The notes under the pieces were generated by a model. The model saw only the letters and a list, made by a program, of their open reading frames with translations, was not told the origin of the DNA and did not search any database. Positions 8,351 through 15,219 of a DNA stretch of 33,770 bases are shown here, one piece after another (position 1 is the stretch's first letter; each line of letters begins with the position of its first letter). This stretch comes from an uncultured Bacteroidales bacterium (lineage in GTDB: Bacteria > Bacteroidota > Bacteroidia > Bacteroidales > UBA4417): positions 1-33,770 of the forward strand of contig CAIRMR010000083.1 in the NCBI GenBank assembly GCA_903879715.1. Reading direction: 5' to 3'. The translations under genes were made by a program, and so were the position numbers.

Positions 8351-9098
8351 AAAGAAGCAATCTTCCTACCAGTTTTTGCCAATCGGTTTAATCATAGCGG
8401 CAATCTGTTTTGTAATATCAAGCGGCAATCTTTTTGCGCAGTCAAATTTTCCGGAACCCGAAACAAGCGACGAAAAAGATTTCATCCCGATTTTCGATGG
8501 AAAATCACTCAAAGGTTGGGAAGGAGACCCGGTTTACTGGCGCGTTGAAGATGGAAAGATGATAGGAGAAGTAACTCCTGAAACAATCCTGCAACGAAAC
8601 ACATTCCTGATCTGGTGTGAAGGTACTACCGGCGATTTTGAGTTGAAACTGGAATATAAAGTCTCGGCCGAAGGCAACTCAGGAATAAATTACAGGAGCT
8701 ATGAAGTGGCCGGGGTCCCTTTTGCATTAAGGGGCTATCAATGCGATATCGACGGTCAGGATCAGTGGAGTGGCCAGAATTATGAAGAAAGAGGAAGGGC
8801 TTTTCTGGCGCTGCGCGGGCAAATGACTCAAATCAGCGAAAATGAAAAACCAGTCGAAATAGCGTCTCTGGGCGGAAAAGACCAATTAACAGAGTTTATT
8901 CATAAGGGAGATTGGAATGAATGTCACATTGTTATCCGCGGAAATACCCTGATCCACATGATCAATAACCATGTAATGAGCATTGTTGTTGATAATGACA
9001 TTGCCAACCGGAAAAATGAGGGGCTGCTTGGTATACAGGTTCATGTTGGCCCTCCAATGAAAATTGAATACCGGAATATCAGGATAAAGAATTTCTAG
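8346..9098 (+). CDS. Secreted DUF1080 (3-keto-disaccharide hydrolase-like) protein
   Basis: 250 residues. A signal peptide (about 1-31, ending 'NLFAQ') is followed by one DUF1080 domain: 'FIPIFDGKSLKGWEGD', 'YWRVEDGKMIGE', 'FELKLEYKVSAEGNSGINYRS', 'GYQCDIDGQDQW' and a final 'GLLGIQVHVGPPMKIEYRNIRIKNF'. This concanavalin-like fold occurs widely in Bacteroidota and Planctomycetota. Characterised members hydrolyse 3-keto-glycosides as part of an oxidative glycoside cleavage route, but no 3-dehydrogenase partner is visible here, so the precise role is inferred. ATG start with an A-rich upstream run; the stop is TAG. A 365-bp gap separates it from the methyltransferase cassette. Confidence 0.85.
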   Translation: MKKKQSSYQFLPIGLIIAAICFVISSGNLFAQSNFPEPETSDEKDFIPIFDGKSLKGWEGDPVYWRVEDGKMIGEVTPETILQRNTFLIWCEGTTGDFELKLEYKVSAEGNSGINYRSYEVAGVPFALRGYQCDIDGQDQWSGQNYEERGRAFLALRGQMTQISENEKPVEIASLGGKDQLTEFIHKGDWNECHIVIRGNTLIHMINNHVMSIVVDNDIANRKNEGLLGIQVHVGPPMKIEYRNIRIKNF

Positions 9099-9463
9099 GG
9101 ATAGAAAAAGCCTACTGAATTTATTCAATATGCCTTTTATTTCAGCTGGAATATTGTGTCATTTTGTGTAAAACAAGAATCATTCTGCATATTGATTCAT
9201 TTTATAAGCGAAGTATCTTTACAGTAGCATATTGCGTGAAATTTGCATGTAATATGTAATTTGGAAGTGCTGAATTCAACAGTTGAAATGGACTGGCAAC
9301 CGTGTTTTCCGCTGCCATATTCAGCTCTGCTCCATGCCTGGCATAGTTGTTTTACTGCGGATCGGCCCTTAATGCAAGAGAGAATTCATCTGTGTTGACC
9401 TGCCGCCGAAAATCTGTTTTAAATATGCCTCAGAATTCAAAGCCAAAATAGAGAACCATCATT
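9099..9463. other. 365-bp intergenic region upstream of the methyl-transfer cassette
   Basis: The likely site of the cassette promoter and any leader RNA. I looked for a cobalamin riboswitch (GCCACTG-type B12 box with flanking helices) and a SAM riboswitch and could not convince myself of either. A short palindrome ATGCCTGGCAT and an approximate -7-like TATCTTTA are present but unremarkable. No gene is seen. Confidence 0.45.
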
Positions 9464-10345
9464 ATGACACTTACTGAAAGAATTACAAGCCATAAAATAC
9501 TGATCCTTGATGGTGCCACAGGATCCGAATTAATTGCCCGTGGATTAGTTGCAGGCGAATGCCCGGAGTTGTGGAATATATCTCATCCTGAAACAATTAA
9601 GGAAATTTCTGCATCTTATTTCGAGGCGGGATCAGATGCTGTGCTCACTAATACATTTGGAGGATCTTTTTTGAAGCTCAAGGCCTATAATCTCGAAAGC
9701 CAGGCCTACGAGTTGAATTTCGGGGGTGCGCGAAATGCCATTTCTGTCAAGCCTGAAGGGAAGTTCGTTATCGGTTCCATCGGACCAAGCGGGTTGATGT
9801 TGGAGCCTTTCGGCGACACAACATACCAGGAAATGACCGATTCATTTGCGGTGCAGGTTAAAGCCATGGCTGATGCAGGCGTTGATGGATTTATGCTCGA
9901 AACGTTCACCGACCTGGAGGAAATACAATGTGCAATCCATGCTGTAAAAGAAAATTCAGACCTTCCATTCTTTGCTTCCATGACATTCAGCAATACTCCC
10001 GATGGGCATAAAACTATGATGGGTGTCAGCGTGAAGGATTTTGTTGAAGCAATGCAAACAGCAGACGCACTGCTGGTCGGATCAAATTGTGGCAACGGAA
10101 TACTGAAAATGATTGATCTGGCTAAAGAATTCAGAAGTGTGTCCGCCACCGTTAATCTATTGCTCAAGGCAAATGCCGGGGAACCTCATCTTCATGATGG
10201 AGCGATTTGTTATTCTGAATCTCCTGAGGTGTTTGCGTCAAATTTGACTGAACTTCTGGCCATTTCACCTTCAGCAATCGGAGGTTGTTGCGGCACCAAT
10301 CCTGAACATATCAGGAGGATAAAACAGAAAATTGATTCCGTTTAA
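9464..10345 (+). CDS. Homocysteine S-methyltransferase (MetH N-terminal-module type)
   Basis: 293 residues covering one complete homocysteine S-methyltransferase barrel: 'ILDGATGSELIARGL' (about 13-27), 'DAVLTNTFGG', 'GSIGPSGLMLEP', 'DGFMLETFTDLEE'. Zinc ligands are visible as Cys209 in 'GSNCGNG' and Cys275-Cys276 in 'GGCCGT', matching the Cys/Cys-Cys set of MetH and BHMT that activates homocysteine thiolate. It lacks the pterin, cobalamin and activation modules of full MetH. The next genes encode separate corrinoid and activation proteins, so it probably takes a methyl group from the corrinoid protein to make methionine in the cytoplasm. Direct use of another methyl donor, as in BHMT, remains possible. 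ATG start; first gene of the cassette. Confidence 0.9.
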   Translation: MTLTERITSHKILILDGATGSELIARGLVAGECPELWNISHPETIKEISASYFEAGSDAVLTNTFGGSFLKLKAYNLESQAYELNFGGARNAISVKPEGKFVIGSIGPSGLMLEPFGDTTYQEMTDSFAVQVKAMADAGVDGFMLETFTDLEEIQCAIHAVKENSDLPFFASMTFSNTPDGHKTMMGVSVKDFVEAMQTADALLVGSNCGNGILKMIDLAKEFRSVSATVNLLLKANAGEPHLHDGAICYSESPEVFASNLTELLAISPSAIGGCCGTNPEHIRRIKQKIDSV

Positions 10346-10450
10346 TCTTAATGTTTTCAACATTTACCCCTTTTCTGGAAAATAAATAATTTACATTAAA
10401 CCGAATTTTCAGAACTCACCACAACAATGTAAGATAAATACCAAAATGCT

Positions 10451-11119
10451 ATGAACGAACTACTTGAAAAGTTATCACTTGCTGTTGAATCAGGAAAAAT
10501 CAGTAAATTATCGCCTTATCCTCCTGCAATGAAGGGATTGGACGGAGCAGATGAACTTTGTCAGCAAGCACTTGAAGCAGGGATTAAACCTGAAGTCATT
10601 TTAAATGATGCCTTAATACCGGGCATGGGTCGCATAGGGAAAAAATTTTCCGATGGAAAGGCTTTTGTACCCGAAATGCTTATTGCCGCCAAAGCTATGT
10701 CAGCGGCTTTGAAACACATTAAGCCATTCTTTACCTCAGGCGAAGTAAAACGCAAGGGTGTTTTCGTAATAGGAACGGTTATGGGCGATTTGCATGATAT
10801 TGGTAAAAATCTGGTAGCCATGATGATAGAAGGTTCCGGATGGGAAGTAGTTGACCTGGGTGTGGATGTAAAACCCGAAAAATTCCTGGAGGCTATCAAC
10901 CAACATCCTGACTGTGTGATCGGATTATCGGCGCTTCTTACAACCACGATGGTAAATATGGAAGTCATTGTAAAGCAAATCAGAGCTCAATATCCCGATA
11001 ATAAGATATTGGTCGGGGGTGCACCTTTATCGCATGATTTCTGTAAAAAAATAGGCGCCACTTTCTATTCTTCTGATCCGCAGGGCGCAGTTGAATTCCT
11101 GGAAAGATCAGTTGCTTAG
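10451..11119 (+). CDS. Corrinoid (methyl-carrier) protein, MtaC/MtbC-like
   Basis: 222 residues. Residues about 1-90 form the helical B12-binding cap ('LNDALIPGMGRIGKKFSDGKAFVPEML'). Residues about 101-222 form the Rossmann-type B12-binding domain. The D-x-H-x-x-G signature is Asp113-Leu-His115-Asp-Ile-Gly118, with His115 expected as the lower axial cobalt ligand. It is supported by 'GLSALLTTTM' (158-167) and 'LVGGAPLS'. Such proteins carry a methyl group on Co(III) between two methyltransferases. It stands 105 bp after the homocysteine methyltransferase and 45 bp before the MtaA-like gene, and is the only corrinoid protein in the window, so it is the likely hub for both URO-D-type proteins. 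Confidence 0.95.
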   Translation: MNELLEKLSLAVESGKISKLSPYPPAMKGLDGADELCQQALEAGIKPEVILNDALIPGMGRIGKKFSDGKAFVPEMLIAAKAMSAALKHIKPFFTSGEVKRKGVFVIGTVMGDLHDIGKNLVAMMIEGSGWEVVDLGVDVKPEKFLEAINQHPDCVIGLSALLTTTMVNMEVIVKQIRAQYPDNKILVGGAPLSHDFCKKIGATFYSSDPQGAVEFLERSVA

Positions 11120-11164
11120 AATCCGAATAAAATGAATAATTATTTACACTTAATACTATAGAAT

Positions 11165-12175
11165 GTGAAGAACAATACAGAATGGTTTAATACATTGCTT
11201 AAAGCAAATAAACGCTATGCAATTCCAATTATGACCCATCCGGGTATTGATCTGATAGGAAAAACAGTAAAAGAAGCAGTAACAAACGGAGAAATTCATT
11301 ATCAGGCTATTGATGCACTGAATAAAAAATATCCTGCTGATGCTGCTACCATTATAATGGATTTAACCGTTGAAGCAGAAGCATTTGGCTCAACCATAAA
11401 TCTTCCGGAACACGAAGTTCCCACCGTAACGGAACGGTTAGTTTCCGATGCCGAAGCTGTTGATAATCTGAAAGTGCCTGGCCTGGACGCCGGACGGATT
11501 CAGGAGTATTTATTGGCAGCCCGTTTGGCGGCACAAAACATTACCGATAAACCTGTATTTGCCGGTTGCATAGGCCCCATTTCATTGGCTGGCCGGCTTT
11601 TCGATATGACGGAGTTAATGACCTCGCTTTATATTGAACCTGATGTTATCGAAAAACTTCTTGAGAAATGCACTGAGTTTATAATTAAATATATACGCGC
11701 ATTTAAGGACACCGGGGTAAGCGGAATTATTATTGCTGAGCCGGCTGCCGGATTGTTATCAGAGGATATGTGCGACGAGTTTTCATCTAAATATATTCAT
11801 CAGATTGTGGCTCAGTTACAGGATGAAACTTTTATGATTATCCTCCATAATTGTGGCAACAAAGGTCATTTAACCAAATCGATGGTTTCCACAGGCGCAC
11901 AAGGACTGCATTTTGGAAATGCCATTAACATGGTTGATGCCCTCGCCGAAATTCCTTCAGGCGTTATCGCCATGGGAAATCTCGATCCGGTTAATGTGTT
12001 TAAAATGATGAACCCCGGGCAATTGTATAGTTCCACAACCGAACTTTTACAAAAAACAAGAGAGTACACTAATTTTGTCATCTCTTTGGGATGCGATACA
12101 CCTCCCAACGTTCCCATAGCAAATATTGATGCTTTTTATCAGGCAATTACTGATTTTAATACATTGCAAAATTGA
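11165..12175 (+). CDS. MtaA/CmuA-type (URO-D family) corrinoid methyltransferase
   Basis: 336 residues of the URO-D fold. The MtaA-type zinc site is intact: His228 and Cys230 in 'LHNCGN' and Cys310 in 'SLGCDTPPNVP', the same H-x-C ... C arrangement that activates coenzyme M in MtaA. 'CIGPISLAGRL' and 'AMGNLDPVNVF' also fit. The start is GTG at 11165; a stop (TAG 11159-11161) lies just upstream, and the first in-frame ATG (11231) would remove the start of the fold. Bacteroidota do not make coenzyme M, so the thiol partner must differ, or, as in CmuA, this domain may methylate the corrinoid. The stop overlaps the start of the next gene by 4 bp (TTGA), suggesting translational coupling. Confidence 0.9.
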   Translation: MKNNTEWFNTLLKANKRYAIPIMTHPGIDLIGKTVKEAVTNGEIHYQAIDALNKKYPADAATIIMDLTVEAEAFGSTINLPEHEVPTVTERLVSDAEAVDNLKVPGLDAGRIQEYLLAARLAAQNITDKPVFAGCIGPISLAGRLFDMTELMTSLYIEPDVIEKLLEKCTEFIIKYIRAFKDTGVSGIIIAEPAAGLLSEDMCDEFSSKYIHQIVAQLQDETFMIILHNCGNKGHLTKSMVSTGAQGLHFGNAINMVDALAEIPSGVIAMGNLDPVNVFKMMNPGQLYSSTTELLQKTREYTNFVISLGCDTPPNVPIANIDAFYQAITDFNTLQN

Positions 12176-12870
12176 ATACAACAGCCATAAAAGAGATTTC
12201 ATTTGAAGAACTTTTGCTAACCCGCGAAGATGTAATTCCCCTTTTGGGTGGTGAGTCGGAATATGCTTTTTTAATGCACGAATATCTTGATACTCTTTTC
12301 GAACAAGGCAAACAGATATTTCAGATTATGGGAGGTTACCTGGTGTTCGATAAGCTGACATTTAACCCGGAAATACGCGAAATAGTAATAGGGGATGTGA
12401 ACTTCGATGTTAAAAAGATAGTATTCAACATGCTTAAGCGAAGCAGCAAAATTGCCGTTTTTGTATGCACGGCCGGTGATAAAATCCATGAACTGTCGAG
12501 GCAATATATGGCAGAAGGCGATATGCTGAAAGGATATGTGTATGACTTATTCGGCTCGCTTGTGGTTGAAAGTGCCATGGATCTGGTTCAGCAATCGCTC
12601 AGGCTGGAAATGGAAGGTGAAGGCTATAAATTAACTAACAGATATAGCCCCGGTTACTGCGGGTGGACAGTAGATCATCAGAAAAAATTATTTAGTCTCT
12701 TAAATCAGAATTTCAGTTTTGTTACACTATCAGATAGCTGTTTGATGCAGCCAATAAAATCGGTAAGCGGAATTATTGGTATTGGTCACGATGTGAAACA
12801 CAATGACTATACCTGCCATATCTGCGACTCAACCAATTGTTTGTATAAAAACCTGAAAAAACATGGCTGA
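12172..12870 (+). CDS. Stand-alone MetH activation-domain protein (corrinoid reactivation), with Cys-rich tail
   Basis: 232 residues resembling the C-terminal activation domain of B12-dependent methionine synthase. The AdoMet-binding signature is visible as 'RYSPGYCGW' (Arg157, Ser159-Tyr162) and 'SVSGIIGIG' (197-205). The likely role is reductive methylation of inactive Co(II) corrinoid using AdoMet. The tail holds C-x2-C-x4-C (Cys215, 218, 223), absent from MetH itself and suggesting a metal or Fe-S site, or redox thiols, for electron delivery. The start is TTG at 12172, overlapping the preceding stop as TTGA; no better start is visible, and the N-terminal 'ISFEELLLTREDVIPLLG' fits the family. 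It is probably translationally coupled to the MtaA-like gene. Confidence 0.85.
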   Translation: MNTTAIKEISFEELLLTREDVIPLLGGESEYAFLMHEYLDTLFEQGKQIFQIMGGYLVFDKLTFNPEIREIVIGDVNFDVKKIVFNMLKRSSKIAVFVCTAGDKIHELSRQYMAEGDMLKGYVYDLFGSLVVESAMDLVQQSLRLEMEGEGYKLTNRYSPGYCGWTVDHQKKLFSLLNQNFSFVTLSDSCLMQPIKSVSGIIGIGHDVKHNDYTCHICDSTNCLYKNLKKHG

Positions 12871-12944
12871 AATTCATGTAGTTTAAAACGAATAGGAAGC
12901 TATCAAAAGTTAATATGAATCATGTGATCTAACAAAAGATGATT

Positions 12945-12962
12945 GTTGTGAGTCATCACAAC
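12945..12962. promoter_or_regulatory. Short palindrome GTTGTGA-N4-TCACAAC
   Basis: A perfect 7-bp inverted repeat around GTCA, 74 bp before the DUF6580 gene. It resembles a CRP/FNR-family half-site pair, but with a 4-bp rather than 6-bp spacer. It could equally be a small tetraloop hairpin. No T-run follows it directly. Confidence 0.35.
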
Positions 12963-13035
12963 TGGTGAAACAGGAGATAATAAATTTCAATGTTTTTTAC
13001 ATTCTTTAATCGAAAATCCTTTAAAAATCAATACA

Positions 13036-13560
13036 ATGAGAAAAATTGAACTTACCCCAAAATTGTATGTAGTAATCGTGATGATCGTTACCGGAGCCAT
13101 GATGCGTCTTATTCCCCACTGGCCCAATTTTACTCCGATCGCTGCAATAGCATTATTTGGCGGTACTTTTGTAAAACGCAAAGACCTGGCATTTCTTATA
13201 CCGGTTGCGGCTATGTTGTTGAGCGATCTGATTATTGGATTTCATTCAACTATGCTTCCTGTTTACCTGAGTTTCATTGCAATTGTTGCTTTTGGATTAG
13301 TATTGCAACGAAGGCTTACTGTTGTGAATACGCTCTCAGCCTCCCTGGCAGCATCAGTTTTATTTTACCTTGTTACCAATTTCGCGAGTTGGACTTCAGG
13401 ATTAATGCCTTATCCAATGAATGCTTCAGGTCTAATACAATCATACATTGCGGGTCTGCCTTTCCTGTTTAATGGAGTACTTGGTGATTTGTTTTATACA
13501 TCAGTCCTTTTCGGAGCAGCTTACCTGGTATCAAACCGCCAGGCTGTTTATGTGAAATAA
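13036..13560 (+). CDS. DUF6580-type integral membrane protein (possible ECF-type transporter component)
   Basis: 174 residues, almost entirely membrane segments (about 10-30, 38-58, 62-80, 84-105, 108-130, 145-165). The 'PHWPNFTPIAAIALFGG' motif after the first helix, 'LIPVAAMLLSDLIIGF' and the C-terminal 'GLPFLFNGVLGDLFYTSVLFGAAYL' are characteristic of DUF6580, a family thought to be related to substrate-binding (S) components of ECF vitamin transporters. Its place straight after the corrinoid genes suggests cobalamin or precursor uptake, but that is inference; no ECF A or T component is visible. A 165-bp gap with a palindrome precedes it, so it may have its own promoter. Confidence 0.75.
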   Translation: MRKIELTPKLYVVIVMIVTGAMMRLIPHWPNFTPIAAIALFGGTFVKRKDLAFLIPVAAMLLSDLIIGFHSTMLPVYLSFIAIVAFGLVLQRRLTVVNTLSASLAASVLFYLVTNFASWTSGLMPYPMNASGLIQSYIAGLPFLFNGVLGDLFYTSVLFGAAYLVSNRQAVYVK

Positions 13561-13753
13561 AGCCAGCTTTTATTGTTGTAATGTTTGAAAAAGTTTTCAC
13601 TTTGGATTGAAGACTCCTGGATTGATTTCTTTAAATGAAACCAGCTGATAATTGATACAAATTCATAATAAATTGACCAGTATTAATCTTCTTAGTTTTA
13701 CGGATTAAGTAAACTTGCAGAGATATTAAGTAACATAAAAATTCAACAGTTAA

Positions 13754-15169
13754 ATGAAGACTAAAGTAGGATTATTTGGAATTGGCCTCGACACGTATTG
13801 GGCACAATTTGATGGATTGCTCGACAATCTGAAAACATACCAGGGACAGATTAAAAACCGCATTGCCGGATATGGTGTTGAGGTTGTGGATGCCGGTATG
13901 GTTGACAACCCGGTGAGGGCCCGCGAAGCTGCAGACTACCTGAAATCACAGGATGTTGAAATTGTATTTTTGTATGTTTCAACCTATGCATTATCTTCAA
14001 CCGTATTGCCGGTAGCGCAAAAGCTGAAAGTGCCGGTAGTGATTCTAAACCTTCAGCCGGTAGCCGAACTGGATTACGCAACATTCAATAAACTTGGCGA
14101 TCGCGGTAAGATGACCGGCGTATGGCTCGAACATTGCCAGGCCTGCTCGGTTCCCGAGATTGCCAGTGTATTTAACCGATCAGGTATACAATACGATTTT
14201 GTAACCGGTTACCTTCAGGACGAAGAAGCCTGGCGGGAAATTGAGGCCTGGACCGAAGCAGCCCGCGTTGCCGCAGCCATGCGGAATAACCGTTTGGGTG
14301 TTTTGGGTCACTATTACTGTGGAATGCTCGATGTTTATACCGACATGACCAAACAATCAGCCGTTTTTGGCACGCACATCGAACTGCTCGAAATGTGTGA
14401 GCTGAAAAAATACCGCGACGAAGCAACAGATGCTGAAGTTCAGGCTAAAATCCGGGAATTTGCTACTGCTTTTGATGTGGCTCCTGAATGCGAAACCTTT
14501 GAAATTGAGCGTGCTGCACGTACTTCGGTGGCGTTGGATATGCTGATTAAAAAACGTAACCTGGGCTCAATGGCCTATTATTACGAAGGCGAATCAGGCA
14601 ACGATTACGAAAATATAGTGACTTCGGTAATTGCCGGTAATACCTTGCTGACAGGCAAAAACATTCCGATTGCCGGTGAGTGTGAAGTTAAGAATGCGCA
14701 GGCTATGAAAATCATGGCCGAGTTTGGCAGCGGAGGTTCGTTCTCCGAATTTTACCTGATGGATTTCAAAGACGATGTGGTAATGCTTGGCCACGACGGG
14801 CCGGCACATTCGGCCATCGCCGAAGGCCGGGTGAAACTGGTTCCTCTGTCGGTGTATCACGGGAAACCGGGAAAAGGATTATCCATTCAGATGAGTGTGA
14901 AACATGGCCCAGTTACATTGTTATCGGTAGTTGAAGGCAATGACGGCGTGTTCCTTCTGGTTGCCGAAGGCGAGTCAGTAGCCGGGCCGGTACTCGAAAT
15001 TGGAAATACTAACAGCCGATACCGCTTTTCAGTAGGAGCTAAAGGATTTATGAATTCATGGTCCAAACAGGGACCGGCACACCATTGCGCCATTGGAGTG
15101 GGGCATATTGCTGATAAGATTCAGAAACTTGGACAAATTCTGGGGATTGAGGTGGTGAAGATTTGTTAG
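13754..15169 (+). CDS. L-arabinose/L-fucose isomerase-family protein
   Basis: 471 residues, no signal peptide, cytoplasmic. The layout follows the arabinose isomerase superfamily: an N-terminal Rossmann-like part ('KVGLFGIGLDTYWAQFDGL', 'VSTYALSSTVLPVAQKLKVPVVILNLQP'), a middle domain ('RLGVLGHYYCGMLDVYTD') and a C-terminal metal-site domain. Candidate metal ligands are Glu278/Glu280 ('YYYEGE'), Glu309 ('AGEC'), His347 ('LGHDGPAH') and His443/His444 ('GPAHHCAIGVGH'), mirroring the E-E-H-H set of AraA. Family members interconvert aldoses and ketoses. By eye it looks richer in G+C than the next gene. Lying between the B12 cassette and the carbohydrate genes, it may act on the sugar freed by demethylation. 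The exact substrate is unknown. Confidence 0.8.
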   Translation: MKTKVGLFGIGLDTYWAQFDGLLDNLKTYQGQIKNRIAGYGVEVVDAGMVDNPVRAREAADYLKSQDVEIVFLYVSTYALSSTVLPVAQKLKVPVVILNLQPVAELDYATFNKLGDRGKMTGVWLEHCQACSVPEIASVFNRSGIQYDFVTGYLQDEEAWREIEAWTEAARVAAAMRNNRLGVLGHYYCGMLDVYTDMTKQSAVFGTHIELLEMCELKKYRDEATDAEVQAKIREFATAFDVAPECETFEIERAARTSVALDMLIKKRNLGSMAYYYEGESGNDYENIVTSVIAGNTLLTGKNIPIAGECEVKNAQAMKIMAEFGSGGSFSEFYLMDFKDDVVMLGHDGPAHSAIAEGRVKLVPLSVYHGKPGKGLSIQMSVKHGPVTLLSVVEGNDGVFLLVAEGESVAGPVLEIGNTNSRYRFSVGAKGFMNSWSKQGPAHHCAIGVGHIADKIQKLGQILGIEVVKIC

Positions 15170-15203
15170 AATTCATGTTTCATGATAAATTCATAATAAT
15201 AAT

Positions 15204-15210
15204 AAGGAAG
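15204..15210 (+). promoter_or_regulatory. Shine-Dalgarno site AAGGAAG fixing the start at 15220
   Basis: Nine bases before ATG 15220. An earlier ATG at 15163 in the same frame would overlap the previous gene and put ~19 residues before the signal peptide, so 15220 is preferred. Confidence 0.5.
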
Positions 15211-15219
15211 ATAAAGAAT

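Noticed and set aside
9099-9463. Cobalamin or SAM riboswitch upstream of the methyl cassette
   Set aside because: The expected conserved boxes were not found; GCCTACTG at 9112 is only a loose resemblance to the B12 box. An Infernal search with the Rfam models would settle it.
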